From the NCBI GenBank assembly GCA_030066085.1, contig JASJCI010000013.1, forward strand, positions 1 through 64,000: DNA of 64,000 nt. Reading direction: 5' to 3'. Shown in pieces: positions 30,043 to 39,669 of the stretch. The translations under genes were made by a program, and so were the position numbers. Each line of letters starts with the position of its first letter. The stretch's first letter is position 1. The notes beneath the pieces are model-generated. The model worked only from the letters and a program-made list of their open reading frames with translations. It ran no database searches and had not been told where the DNA came from. The stretch comes from Gammaproteobacteria bacterium (lineage in GTDB: Bacteria > Pseudomonadota > Gammaproteobacteria > GCA-001735895).

Positions 30043-30802
30043 AGCCGACGACCCGGTTGCGACTGCCGGCGGTATCGCCGGAGTTGCACAGCTGCAGCAG
30101 TTCGATCTCGGCGTCGCGGCCGAGGGTAGACGCCATCAGGCCGTTTATCGCGCGCGCGCCGCAGGCCTGCTCGCCGCGCAGCGTGGTTTCCTTGTGCAGG
30201 ATCCGCTGCACGGTATCGCTGTCGGTGGCGCGCGCGCTGTCGTAATCGAGAAAATGCGACAGGTCGGAACTGATGACGACCAGCGTGTCGGCGTCACCCG
30301 CTAGCGTGTCGATTACCGCGGCCACCTGCGCCGCGGACGCGCCGCCGACGACCACCGGAATGAGCTCGAAATCACCGATGACGGTCTGCAGGAACGGCAG
30401 CTGCACCTCCAGGCAGTGTTCGTCGCGATGCGCCGCGTCCGATTCGACCACGCCCGGCAGCGCGGCGATCCGCGCCAGCGCCGCGTGGTCGAGCTCGATC
30501 TCGCCGAGCGGGGTACGAAAACGCCGCGCGCCGGGTATCGCCATACCGTCGACATACACCCGGTGCGCCGGCCCCAGCATCAGCACGCGTCGAATGGACT
30601 GCGCCACGCCACGCAAGCAGGCATAGGCGCGAGCCGCGGTCGCACCGGAATAGATCAGGCCCGCATGTGGTACAATCAGCGCCACGGGTGGAGTCGTTGC
30701 GGCCGGTGGCGGTTCCGCCAGCAGTGTCTCGACGTGATGTTGCAAGCGCAGGGGATCCGCCTCGTAAAATGTACCGGCCACGGCCGCTTCGCGAATGATC
30801 AT
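30020..30802 (-). CDS. amrB: AmmeMemoRadiSam system protein B (MEMO1 family)
   Basis: A protein of 260 aa from the ATG at 30802 (MIIREAAVAGTFYEADP); an ATG at 30832 is the alternative. Family markers are VAGTFYEADP, ALIVPHAGLIYSGATAA, LGPAHRVY and VVISSDLSHFLDYDSA. The fold is related to class III extradiol dioxygenases, with His and Asp residues near PHAG and SDLSH at the potential metal site. It is divergent from the radical SAM gene across about 58 bases, so both may share a control region. Confidence 0.9.
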   Translation of the reverse strand: MIIREAAVAGTFYEADPLRLQHHVETLLAEPPPAATTPPVALIVPHAGLIYSGATAARAYACLRGVAQSIRRVLMLGPAHRVYVDGMAIPGARRFRTPLGEIELDHAALARIAALPGVVESDAAHRDEHCLEVQLPFLQTVIGDFELIPVVVGGASAAQVAAVIDTLAGDADTLVVISSDLSHFLDYDSARATDSDTVQRILHKETTLRGEQACGARAINGLMASTLGRDAEIELLQLCNSGDTAGSRNRVVGYAAFILR

Positions 30803-30860
30803 CGGCACCTCCGATTCAGGCTGCCGAGGCATTATAACCCGAAGCCAACGACGATCGACG

Positions 30861-31952
30861 ATGTCAACCAGCGCCAACACCGGCGTCGTTTCGACGCGCT
30901 ACTGGCACCGCCTGGACGATGGCCGGCTGCAGTGCGACCTGTGTCCGCGCCACTGCCACCTGCGCGAGGGGCAGCGCGGCCTGTGTTACGTTCGCCAGCG
31001 CCTCGATGACGAAATCAAGCTGGTCAGCTATGGCCGCTCGAGCGGATTCTGCATCGACCCGATCGAGAAAAAGCCGCTCAATCACTTCTACCCTGGCAGC
31101 GCGGTACTGTCGTTCGGCACCGCGGGCTGCAACCTGGCCTGCAAGTTCTGCCAGAACTGGGACATGAGCAAGTCGCGCGAAATGGATACTCTCGCCGATG
31201 CCGCGTCCCCGGCAAAGCTGGCACGCGTAGCGCGCCAGGAAAACTGTCTCAGCGTTGCCTTTACCTATAACGATCCGATCATCTTCCATGAATACGCGAT
31301 CGACGTCGCCGCCGCCTGCCGCGAAGCCGGGATATTCACGGTGGCGGTGACCGCGGCCTATATCGATCCCGAGCCCCGGGTCGAGTTCTTCGCCGCGATG
31401 GACGCGGCCAACGTCGACCTGAAGGCATTCAGCGAGCGGTTTTACCGCAAGATCTGCGGTGGCGCGCTGGCGCCGGTGCTCGAGACCATCGAGTACATTC
31501 ACCGCGAAACAGACGTCTGGCTCGAGTTGACGACCCTGCTCATCCCGGGCGAAAACGACTCCGATGCCGAACTGCACGAGATGACACAGTGGGTAGTCGA
31601 ACGGCTCGGACCCGACGTGCCGATGCACTTCACCGCGTTCCACCCGGACTGGAAGATGCGCGACAAACCGCCCACGCCGGGCGCGACCCTGACGCGCGCG
31701 CGCAATATCGCGCGCGCCAACGGGGTGCGTTTTGCCTATACCGGCAACGTGCACGACAGCGACGGTTCCAGCACCTGGTGCCCGCAATGCGGCGCGCTGC
31801 TGATCGAGCGCGACTGGTATCGTCTCGGCCGCTGGCACCTGCAGTCCGCTGGACACTGCGTGGACTGCGGCTACGCTCTGCCCGGGCGCTATCTCGACCA
31901 GCCCGGCCACTTCGGTCCCCGGCGCATCCCGCTGCAGCTGAATCGCTACTGA
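30861..31952 (+). CDS. amrS: AmmeMemoRadiSam system radical SAM enzyme
   Basis: A protein of 363 aa from the ATG at 30861. The [4Fe-4S] motif C-x3-C-x2-C is at C90, C94 and C97 (GCNLACKFCQNW). Other markers are an N-terminal cysteine cluster (CDLCPRHCHL, about 25-34) and a C-terminal zinc ribbon (WCPQCGALL and HCVDCGYAL). The whole matches the PflA-like enzymes of this trio. The substrate is unknown. No glycyl-radical enzyme is in the window, so simple pyruvate formate-lyase activation is unlikely. Confidence 0.92.
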   Translation: MSTSANTGVVSTRYWHRLDDGRLQCDLCPRHCHLREGQRGLCYVRQRLDDEIKLVSYGRSSGFCIDPIEKKPLNHFYPGSAVLSFGTAGCNLACKFCQNWDMSKSREMDTLADAASPAKLARVARQENCLSVAFTYNDPIIFHEYAIDVAAACREAGIFTVAVTAAYIDPEPRVEFFAAMDAANVDLKAFSERFYRKICGGALAPVLETIEYIHRETDVWLELTTLLIPGENDSDAELHEMTQWVVERLGPDVPMHFTAFHPDWKMRDKPPTPGATLTRARNIARANGVRFAYTGNVHDSDGSSTWCPQCGALLIERDWYRLGRWHLQSAGHCVDCGYALPGRYLDQPGHFGPRRIPLQLNRY

Positions 31953-32024
31953 TCGCGCGCAGCGCTTGATTTGGGCGCGCAGACGCGTTATCAAGCGTCG
32001 GGTTCCCGCAGCTTCACTTTTCCC

Positions 32025-32633
32025 ATGCCGAACCAGGTTCTCGTTCTCTTCGCCCATCCGTCGCAGCATCGTTCCGAGGTCAACCGCCCACTGGCGCGCG
32101 CCACCGAGGCGCTCGACGGCGTTACCATGATCGACCTGTACGCCGAGTACCCCGATTTCCGTATCGATATCGATCGCGAACAGCAGCGCCTGCGCGAGCA
32201 CGATATCGTCGTATTCATGTTCCCGCTTTACTGGTACTCGACGCCTTCGATCCTGAAGGAGTGGCAGGACCTGGTGCTCGAATACGGCTTCGCCTACGGC
32301 CACGACGGTACCGAGTTACGCGGCAAACTGCTGCTCTGCGCGGTCACCGCCGGCGGCCTCGAGGATGCCTACCGGCACCAGGGCTACAACCATTACTCGA
32401 TCCGCGAACTGCTGCGCCCGATCGAACAGACCGCGATGCTGTGCGGCATGACCTACCTGCCGCCATACGCCCTGTTCGGCTCGCGTACCGCGCTGGAAGA
32501 CGGCCGCGTGCAGGCGCATATCGATGGCTGGGTGCGCATCGTCGAGGACCTGGTTGCCGGTCGCTGCAACATCGCCAGCCTGGCCGACGCCGATAAACTC
32601 AACGAGTGTTACCCGGACGGGGCCACGGCATGA
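32025..32633 (+). CDS. kefF: NAD(P)H oxidoreductase, KefF-type
   Basis: A flavodoxin-fold quinone reductase of 202 aa from the ATG at 32025. Markers are VLVLFAHPSQHRSEVNRPL, YPDFRIDIDREQQRL, FPLYWYSTPSILKEWQDLV and VTAGGLEDAY, which line up with KefF. KefF is an ancillary subunit that activates the KefC potassium channel. The gene overlaps the kefC start by 4 bases, which supports that role. A 72-base gap separates it from amrS. Confidence 0.88.
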   Translation: MPNQVLVLFAHPSQHRSEVNRPLARATEALDGVTMIDLYAEYPDFRIDIDREQQRLREHDIVVFMFPLYWYSTPSILKEWQDLVLEYGFAYGHDGTELRGKLLLCAVTAGGLEDAYRHQGYNHYSIRELLRPIEQTAMLCGMTYLPPYALFGSRTALEDGRVQAHIDGWVRIVEDLVAGRCNIASLADADKLNECYPDGATA

Positions 32634-34567
32634 CGGAATATTTCATCCAGGCCTTCATCTATCTCTGTGCCGCCGTCATCGCGGTACCGCTGGCGAAACG
32701 CTTCGGTCTCGGTTCGGTGCTGGGTTACCTGATCGCTGGCGTCATCATCGGCCCGGTGGTCGGGCTGGTGGGCGAGGAAACCGACACGCTGCAGCGGTTT
32801 GCCGAATTCGGCGTGGTCATGATGCTGTTCCTGATCGGCCTGCAGCTGGAACCGCGCACGCTGTGGTCGATGCGCTCGCGCCTGGTAGGCCTGGGCGGTT
32901 TGCAAGGCGGCGTGACGATCGTCGCGCTGATGGGTGCCGCCATGCTGTTCGGCCTCGACTGGCGGCTGGCACTGACCATCGGCATGATCCTGTTGCTGTC
33001 CTCGACCGCGATCGTGCTGCAAACGCTCGAGGAAAAAGGTCTGACCGGCACCGAGGGCGGGCGCAGTTCCTTCGCGGTGCTGCTGTTCCAGGACATCATC
33101 GTGATCCCGATGCTGGCGCTCATCCCGCTGCTGGAACTGCCGGAGCTGGCACGACAGGCGCGCGATCTCAGCGCGCAAGCCGCGGATGCGACGGGCTCGA
33201 TCGACCTGGTGTCAGGTTTGCCCAACTGGGTCTACGCGCTGCTGATGCTGGCGGCGATCGCCAGCGTGGTGTTCGGCGGACATTACCTGAGCCGGCCCCT
33301 GTTTCGTTTCGTCGCGCTGTCCGGCCTGCGCGAAGTGTTTACCGCAACCGCACTGATGCTCGTCATCGGTATAGCGGCGTTGATGAGCCTGGTCGGCCTG
33401 TCGCCCGCGCTCGGCGCTTTCATGGCCGGCGTGGTGCTGGCCAACAGCGAGTTTCGCCACGAACTCATGACCAATATCGAACCCTTCAAGGGCCTCTTGC
33501 TCGGGCTGTTTTTTATTACCGTCGGCGCCGGCATCAATTTTGGCCTGCTGGCCGCAAACTGGTGGCTGGTGGCGCTGATCACCGTCGGCTTCATTGCCCT
33601 CAAAGCCGGGTTGACCTACCTGCTTGCGCGGCTGTTCGGGATCTACTCGCGCGATCGCTGGCTGCTGACGCTGAGCCTTGCGCCGGCCGGCGAATTCGGC
33701 TTCGTGCTGATCAGTTTCAGCCAGCAGAACAACGCCATGCCGGCTGCCATAGCCGACCTGCTGTCACTGGTGGTCGCGATTTCAATGCTGCTGACGCCGG
33801 CGCTGTTCATCTTCTTCGACAGGGTGCTGGTGCCCCGCTTCGGTGCTGGCCAGGCACAACGCGAACAAGACCAGATTGATGAACGCGGCCGGGTCATCAT
33901 CGCCGGCATCGGCCGCTTCGGCCAGATCGTCAACCGCCTGCTGGTAGCCAACGGCGTCGAAACCGTGGTACTGGACTACGACGCAAAACAGGTCGACAAC
34001 CTGCGCCGGCTGAACATCAAGAGCTATTTTGGCGACGCCACCCGTCCGGACCTGCTGGAAACCGCCGGCATAAACCAGGCCGAGCTGTTCGTCATCGCAA
34101 TCGACGACCGCGAGCGCGCGGTCGAACTGGTCGAGTACATGCACCAGCGCTACCCGCAGGTCGACCTGCTCGCGCGTGCTTACGATCAGCTGCACTATTA
34201 CCAGCTGAAGCAGGCGGGTGCCGATCACATCATCAAGGAAACCTACCTCGCCGCGCTCGAACTCGGCCGCGAGGCCCTGACCCGGCTCGGGCATCATCCG
34301 TTTCGCGCAACGCAGCTGAAGCGTACCTTCATCGAGCTCGAGAACCAGATGGCCGAGGACATGTACCAGAGCTGGGTTGCGTCGACCGAGGAAGGCATGG
34401 GACCCGGTTACCGCGAGCTGTTCATGCAGCAGGAAGCGGTGATGCGCGAGGCCATGCAGGCCGATCGCGGCGACCGCCACAGCGTCAGCGAGCGCGGCTG
34501 GAATCCGCCCCCGAAAGGTTATGCCGACCAGCTGGTGGACCCGGAAGCGCTGCCCGAAGAGCGCTGA
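32630..34567 (+). CDS. kefC: Glutathione-regulated potassium efflux transporter (KefB/KefC type)
   Basis: An inner-membrane CPA2 antiporter of 645 aa with a Na+/H+ exchanger domain of about 12-13 segments (residues about 5-385). A TrkA-N NAD-binding domain (GRVIIAGIGRFGQIVNRLL, about 420) follows, with a C-terminal regulatory tail. The conserved cytoplasmic sensing loop is present (SIDLVSG region). It extrudes potassium in exchange for protons during electrophile stress and is gated by glutathione adducts. It could be KefB or KefC; KefF pairing favours KefC. Confidence 0.92.
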   Translation: MTEYFIQAFIYLCAAVIAVPLAKRFGLGSVLGYLIAGVIIGPVVGLVGEETDTLQRFAEFGVVMMLFLIGLQLEPRTLWSMRSRLVGLGGLQGGVTIVALMGAAMLFGLDWRLALTIGMILLLSSTAIVLQTLEEKGLTGTEGGRSSFAVLLFQDIIVIPMLALIPLLELPELARQARDLSAQAADATGSIDLVSGLPNWVYALLMLAAIASVVFGGHYLSRPLFRFVALSGLREVFTATALMLVIGIAALMSLVGLSPALGAFMAGVVLANSEFRHELMTNIEPFKGLLLGLFFITVGAGINFGLLAANWWLVALITVGFIALKAGLTYLLARLFGIYSRDRWLLTLSLAPAGEFGFVLISFSQQNNAMPAAIADLLSLVVAISMLLTPALFIFFDRVLVPRFGAGQAQREQDQIDERGRVIIAGIGRFGQIVNRLLVANGVETVVLDYDAKQVDNLRRLNIKSYFGDATRPDLLETAGINQAELFVIAIDDRERAVELVEYMHQRYPQVDLLARAYDQLHYYQLKQAGADHIIKETYLAALELGREALTRLGHHPFRATQLKRTFIELENQMAEDMYQSWVASTEEGMGPGYRELFMQQEAVMREAMQADRGDRHSVSERGWNPPPKGYADQLVDPEALPEER

Positions 34568-34648
34568 ATCCGGCCGGCTTGATCCCCGTCATGACCCGCC
34601 AGCCCCGGCGAACTAAGCTGAACGCTGCCCGGCCCGATCATCCTGAAC

Positions 34649-36244
34649 ATGTCGCCAGCAAAACATTTTAGCAACGATGAAGCTGTCAGCGCGGGCCGCC
34701 GGCTGATCGAGGCGTTGGCCAGGTCATCCGCCCTCGGGCACCCGGTGACGGACATCGAAGTCATCGAAACCCACATCTCGTGGGTCATCCTCACCGGCAA
34801 CTTCGCCTACAAGATAAAGAAACCGGTCGATTTCGGTTTTCTCGATTTCTCCACCCTGGAGCAGCGCCGTTTTTACTGCGAGGAAGAACTGCGCCTGAAC
34901 CGGCGCTTCGCGCCTGATCTCTACCTCGAACTGGTGCCGGTGCGCGGCAGCGTGGCGCAACCCCGGCTGCACGGTAACGGCGATATACTCGAGTACGCGA
35001 TCAGGATGCGCCAGTTCCCGCAGGACGAACTGCTCAGTGCCTATGCCGCAAACGGCGTGCTCGAAGCGTCGCATGTCGATGCGATCGCGGCGACGGTGGC
35101 AGGCGCGCACGATAGCTGCGAGCGCGCCGAGCCGGGCAGCAACCGGGGCTCGATCGAATCCGTCGCACACTGGAGCGCGGAAAACCTGTCACAGCTGCAG
35201 GCCGCGGTACCCGAGGCTTGCCTGCCGCCGGCCTGGAGCGATCTGCTGCGCTGGTATCAGCAGGACAAAAGCCTGGCAGAACGTGTCAGCGCGCGTCAGC
35301 GTGGCGGTTTCGTGCGCGAGTGCCACGGCGACCTGCATCTCGGCAACATGGCGATGATCGATGGCAGAATCACCCTGTTCGACTGCATCGAGTTCAATCC
35401 CGAGTTACGCTGGATCGACATCGTCAGCGAAGCCGCTTTCGTGGCAATGGACCTGCAGGCACGCGGCTACCCGCACTACTGCTGGCGTTTCCTCGATCGT
35501 TACCTTGCCGCCGGCGGCGATTACGCCGGTATCGACCTGCTGGGTTACTACGTGGTCTACCGGGCGCTGGTGCGCGCCAAGGTCGAAGCGCTGCGCGTTC
35601 ATGCGGACAGCGACCTGCCCGTGCCGGGCTGCGAGGTCTTCGACATCACGCTGAAATACATCGAACTCGCGCAGCAATGGGCCAGGCGCCAGCGCCGGGG
35701 CCTGGTGCTGATGCACGGACTGTCCGGGTCCGGCAAGTCGACGGTAGCGGCAAGCCTGGTGGAATCGCTGGGCGCAATACGTCTGCGCTCCGATATCGAG
35801 CGCAAACGCCTGTTCGGCCTCGATGCAACCGAGGCCTCGGGCTCTGCAATCGCCGGCGGCATCTACGCTGCGGAGGCCAGCAGGCGTACCTATCGGCGGC
35901 TGGCCGAACTGGCGGGCGGGATCATCGATGCCGGCCATTGCGTCATCGTCGATGCAGCGTTCCTGCAGGCCGACGAGCGCGCTACCCTGCTCCAGCTTGC
36001 TGTTTCCCGCGGTGTCGGCTGCGTTATCGTCAGCTGCACCGCGCCGGTGGACGAACTCGAGCGACGGCTGGCCGCTCGCAGGGGCGATGCCTCGGAGGCA
36101 GGCGTCGGCGTGCTGCATCATCAATTACGGCAACAGGACCCCATCGACGATGCGGAACTCACCGCCGCTGCACTGATCGAGGTTGCTGCAACGGGCCTGC
36201 AGGCGGAGCATGTCGCCCGCATCGAGGCGAGGCTGTTCGCCTGA
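34649..36244 (+). CDS. Fused phosphotransferase-AAA kinase protein
   Basis: A protein of 531 aa with two domains. Residues about 1-330 have an aminoglycoside phosphotransferase-like fold, with RECHGDLHLGNMAMI (Brenner motif HGDLH) and DCIEFNPELRWID as the metal-binding segment. Residues about 350-500 are a P-loop kinase with Walker A MHGLSGSGKSTVAASL and the acidic VDAAFLQADERA. The two halves match COG2187 and COG0645, which are often fused. No substrate is known. It converges with the universal stress gene, 11 bases apart. Confidence 0.85.
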   Translation: MSPAKHFSNDEAVSAGRRLIEALARSSALGHPVTDIEVIETHISWVILTGNFAYKIKKPVDFGFLDFSTLEQRRFYCEEELRLNRRFAPDLYLELVPVRGSVAQPRLHGNGDILEYAIRMRQFPQDELLSAYAANGVLEASHVDAIAATVAGAHDSCERAEPGSNRGSIESVAHWSAENLSQLQAAVPEACLPPAWSDLLRWYQQDKSLAERVSARQRGGFVRECHGDLHLGNMAMIDGRITLFDCIEFNPELRWIDIVSEAAFVAMDLQARGYPHYCWRFLDRYLAAGGDYAGIDLLGYYVVYRALVRAKVEALRVHADSDLPVPGCEVFDITLKYIELAQQWARRQRRGLVLMHGLSGSGKSTVAASLVESLGAIRLRSDIERKRLFGLDATEASGSAIAGGIYAAEASRRTYRRLAELAGGIIDAGHCVIVDAAFLQADERATLLQLAVSRGVGCVIVSCTAPVDELERRLAARRGDASEAGVGVLHHQLRQQDPIDDAELTAAALIEVAATGLQAEHVARIEARLFA

Positions 36245-36255
36245 GCGCGGCGTGT

Positions 36256-36780
36256 TTACTTGACCGTCATGCAGCTGCACTCGGCCATTTGTGCGATCTT
36301 GTGCGACGTGCTGCCGAGCAGCAGGGTCTTGAGCTTGCCGAAACCGCGGTTGCCGCATACGATCAGGTCCGCCGACTGGTCCCTGGCGTAAGCCACGATT
36401 TCCTCCGCCGCATCCCCCTGCAACGCCCTGCTGTCGATTTGCGTGGCACCGCAGTGGCGCGCACTGTTCTCGGCCTGTTCGAGCAGGAACTCCGAATACT
36501 GGAACAGGGCGCGGTCGGACTGCGCTGACAGATCCGCCATGGAGCTCAGCGTGCTCGTCGGCGCGCGACCGAAGTCCACCGGCATGCTCGGCTTGGGGTC
36601 GATGATGTGCTCGATTTCACCCATCTCGCGTACTTCGTCGGGTACGTTCATATGGCTGACATCAATCACGTACGCGATGCCGAGCTTCGCATTTTGTTCG
36701 GCCGCCATCACGGCAGCAACTTCCAGTGCCTTGCTGGAATGGGGCGAGCCGTCGAATGCCACTACTATCGATTTGAACAT
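36256..36780 (-). CDS. Universal stress protein (UspA family)
   Basis: A protein of 174 aa from the ATG at 36780, preceded by an AGGTGG ribosome site. It has the UspA N-terminus MFKSIVVAFDGSPHSSKALEVA and the ATP-binding C-terminal pattern CGNRGFGKLKTLLLGSTSHKIAQ (G-x2-G-x9-GS), so it should bind ATP. The promoter region (36840-36853) carries an FNR-type palindrome. A GTG at 36789 is an alternative start. Confidence 0.93.
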   Translation of the reverse strand: MFKSIVVAFDGSPHSSKALEVAAVMAAEQNAKLGIAYVIDVSHMNVPDEVREMGEIEHIIDPKPSMPVDFGRAPTSTLSSMADLSAQSDRALFQYSEFLLEQAENSARHCGATQIDSRALQGDAAEEIVAYARDQSADLIVCGNRGFGKLKTLLLGSTSHKIAQMAECSCMTVK

Positions 36781-36839
36781 CACTACCACCTACTCTTGAT
36801 CACCTGTTTCAATTACAACAGCAAGCGCGCCAAGCCGCT

Positions 36840-36853
36840 TTGACTCCGGTCAA
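36840..36853 (-). promoter_or_regulatory. FNR/Anr-type operator upstream of the universal stress gene
   Basis: The site reads TTGAC-TCCG-GTCAA, a perfect inverted repeat with a 4-base spacer. It differs from the FNR consensus TTGAT-N4-ATCAA by one symmetric base per half. Its centre is about 67 bases upstream of the stress-protein ATG, a usual place for FNR activation. On the sequence alone it could also be a Crp-family site of another regulator. Confidence 0.55.
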
Positions 36854-36871
36854 TAGGGTTACGGCGTATCG

Positions 36872-39604
36872 TCAGCGGGTGCGCGTGGAGCGGCCGAACC
36901 GGAGCCGCAGCCACTTGTGCAATTCCATCGCCAGCATGACCGACAGTGCCAGCCCGAGCAGCGTCAGCCACTGTTCGAAGGTCACTGGTGAAGCGCCGAG
37001 CACGTCCCCGAGCCAGGGGGTGTACATTGCGCCGATATGCACACACTGCGCAATCACGGTACCGACGAGCAGCAGCTTGTTGCGCAGCGGATTGTGGCGA
37101 AACACCGACAGGGTTTCGGAACGGCAGTTGAAAACGTGCACGTTTTCGAACAGTACCATCAGCAGCAGGGTGTGGTTGCGCGCGGCCTCGACACTGAAGC
37201 CCTGGTCCAGCAGCCAGCTGAACACGCCGAATGCGACCACGCCGATGACGATCGCCGAGATCAGCACGCGTTCGATCATGATGCGGTTGAAGATGGCTTC
37301 CTGCGGCGGGCGCGGCGGCCGGTCGAGTTCGTGCCCCTCCCCCGGCTCGAAGGCGAGCGCTATATCCTGGATACCGTTGGTTACCAGGTTCAGCCACAAC
37401 AGCTGCACCGCCAGCAGCGGCAGCGGCAAGCCGGTCATCATCGCCAGCACGAACAGCACCAGTTCGGAGGCACCGGTGGAGACCAGCAGGAAAATGACCT
37501 TGCGCACGTTGGCGTAGGCGATACGGCCCTCCTCGACACCATCGACGATCGAATCGAAATTGTCGTCGGTAATGATGATCTCGGCGGTTTCACGCGCGAC
37601 GTCGGTGCCGCTGGCGCCCATCGCCACGCCCACCTGTGCCGCGCGCAGCGCGGGCGCGTCGTTGGCACCGTCGCCGCTGACCGCAACATAATGACCGTTG
37701 CGCTGCAGCGACTGCACGATATCGAGTTTCTGCGTCGGTTCGACGCGCGCGAACACCATGGCGTCACGGGTCATAGCGTCGATTTCGGCCTCGTCCGCGG
37801 CCGCCTTGAGCTGCGGCCCGGTGACCACCTGGCCGGCGTCATGCAGCAAACCGAGTTCGTTGCCGATCGCAAACGCGGTCACCGGGTGATCGCCGGTGAC
37901 CATCGCAACCCGGATGCCGGCAGCGCGACACTTGGCGACCGCGTGCTTCGACTCGGGTCGCAACGGATCGATCAGCCCGATCAGTCCGATCAGCTTGAGA
38001 CCCTGCAACTGCGACGGATAAAACGCCTCCTCCGCGTCGGCCTCGATATCGCCACTGGCCAGCGCTATGACCCGGTAACCCTGCGATGCAAGCTCCTTCG
38101 CCTGCTTCTCGATGCGTTTGCGCTTGAGGTCGACTACTCCCTCGGTGGTTACTGCGCCATCGCACATGTCGAGCAGCTTTTCGAAGGCGCCCTTGACGAA
38201 AGCCCGCTTGCTCTCGCCAAACCGGTTGAGACTGGCGCTGAACAGGCGTTCGGATTCGAACGGAATACTGTTGATCTCCGGGTGACGAGACAGCACCTGC
38301 GGGCGCGTATAGCCGGCCTTGTGCGCCATGATCAGCAGCGCCACGTCGACCGCGTCACCGCTGCTGGTCCAGTCGCCGTCCTGGTGACCGAGGAAACCCT
38401 CGTTGGCCAGCACGGCGCAGTCGCAGATTGCCGCCAGCGCGGGATTATCGTCCAGCGGCTCGCCGTCGAGGCTCAGGATCGAGCCTACCGGCTGATCGCT
38501 GTCGCCGCTGATCTGCCAGTGCTCGCCATCCGGCAACACCAGCCGGCGTGCGGTGAGCTGGTTCGCGGTCAGCGTGCCGGTCTTGTCGGAGGCGATATAG
38601 GTACAGGAGCCGAGCGCCTCGACCGCGATCAGGCGGCGTACGATAACATCCCGTCGCGCCATGCGCCGCATGCCGATCGCGAGCGCCACGGTCAACGCGA
38701 CCGGCAAACCCTCCGGGATGACGGAGACCGCCAGCGCTACCGACGACAGGAATATTTCCACCAGCGGCATGCCACGCAGAAACAGGATCGTCGCCATCAC
38801 CAGCACCGCCACACCGACGAACACCGCGACCCGGTGCGTGAAGCGCTCCATGCGCTCCTGTAACGGTGCCTTGCCGCTGGCTTCGCCGGTTACCGAGGCG
38901 GCAATAGCGCCCAGCTGGGTTGCCTGCGCGGTTGCGACCACGACACACAGGCCGCGGCCGCGATTGACCAGGCTGCCGGCAAAAGCCATGTTGACCCGGT
39001 CTCCGAGCACCGTGTCGGCGTCGAGCGTGGCATCGGCGGTCTTGACCACGGCGAGGGATTCGCCCGACAGCAGGGATTCGTCGATTTCGAGATTATGACT
39101 CTCGAGCAGGCGCATATCGGCCGGCACGCGTTCGCCCGACTCGAGCATGACGATGTCGCCCGGCACGACCTCCTTTGAATCGATTTCGTAGGCGTCGCCG
39201 TCGCGCAGCACCCTGGCACGTGTCTTCATCATCTGTTGCAGCGCATCGGCGGAGCGCTGGGCGGAATACTCCTGCACGGTGCCGATAACCGCGTTGAGCA
39301 GCAGCACCGCGCTGATGAAGATCGCGTCCGAATACTCCTGGATCACCAGCGAAACCACCGCCGCGGCGAGCAGCACGTAAATCAGCGGGCTCTTGAACTG
39401 GGCGAAAAATATCTGCACCAGCCCCGGCGGTTCCTTGCGCGGCAGCGCGTTCGGACCGAATTGCTGCAGGCGTTGTTCGGCCCTGGCCTGCGACAGGCCG
39501 GTCAACTCGACTTCGAGTTGCGCCAGCACCTGCTCACCGCCCAGCGTATGCGGTTCGGAAGGTGGCACCACGGCAAGTGGTTGCTGGCCGGAATCAGTCG
39601 ACAT
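36872..39604 (-). CDS. Cation-transporting P2-type ATPase
   Basis: A 10-segment membrane pump of 910 aa. The phosphorylation motif is SDKTGTLTANQ, with GDGANDAPALRAAQVG in the hinge and VIPEGLPVAL in membrane segment 4 (the Ca2+-ATPase-like PEGLP). In membrane segment 6 the sequence is LWLNLVTNG. In SERCA-type pumps the equivalent second position is Asp (NLVTDG), so a key cation ligand is Asn here. The ion may therefore not be calcium. An FNR-type box lies upstream of the start, and a -10-like TATAGT (39645-39650, minus strand) lies between them. Confidence 0.9.
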   Translation of the reverse strand: MSTDSGQQPLAVVPPSEPHTLGGEQVLAQLEVELTGLSQARAEQRLQQFGPNALPRKEPPGLVQIFFAQFKSPLIYVLLAAAVVSLVIQEYSDAIFISAVLLLNAVIGTVQEYSAQRSADALQQMMKTRARVLRDGDAYEIDSKEVVPGDIVMLESGERVPADMRLLESHNLEIDESLLSGESLAVVKTADATLDADTVLGDRVNMAFAGSLVNRGRGLCVVVATAQATQLGAIAASVTGEASGKAPLQERMERFTHRVAVFVGVAVLVMATILFLRGMPLVEIFLSSVALAVSVIPEGLPVALTVALAIGMRRMARRDVIVRRLIAVEALGSCTYIASDKTGTLTANQLTARRLVLPDGEHWQISGDSDQPVGSILSLDGEPLDDNPALAAICDCAVLANEGFLGHQDGDWTSSGDAVDVALLIMAHKAGYTRPQVLSRHPEINSIPFESERLFSASLNRFGESKRAFVKGAFEKLLDMCDGAVTTEGVVDLKRKRIEKQAKELASQGYRVIALASGDIEADAEEAFYPSQLQGLKLIGLIGLIDPLRPESKHAVAKCRAAGIRVAMVTGDHPVTAFAIGNELGLLHDAGQVVTGPQLKAAADEAEIDAMTRDAMVFARVEPTQKLDIVQSLQRNGHYVAVSGDGANDAPALRAAQVGVAMGASGTDVARETAEIIITDDNFDSIVDGVEEGRIAYANVRKVIFLLVSTGASELVLFVLAMMTGLPLPLLAVQLLWLNLVTNGIQDIALAFEPGEGHELDRPPRPPQEAIFNRIMIERVLISAIVIGVVAFGVFSWLLDQGFSVEAARNHTLLLMVLFENVHVFNCRSETLSVFRHNPLRNKLLLVGTVIAQCVHIGAMYTPWLGDVLGASPVTFEQWLTLLGLALSVMLAMELHKWLRLRFGRSTRTR

Positions 39605-39669
39605 GACGGTAAGCGATTGTTTTTATTGCTGCGACAGGCACGAAACTATACCAGCAAAAGATTTCGCAT

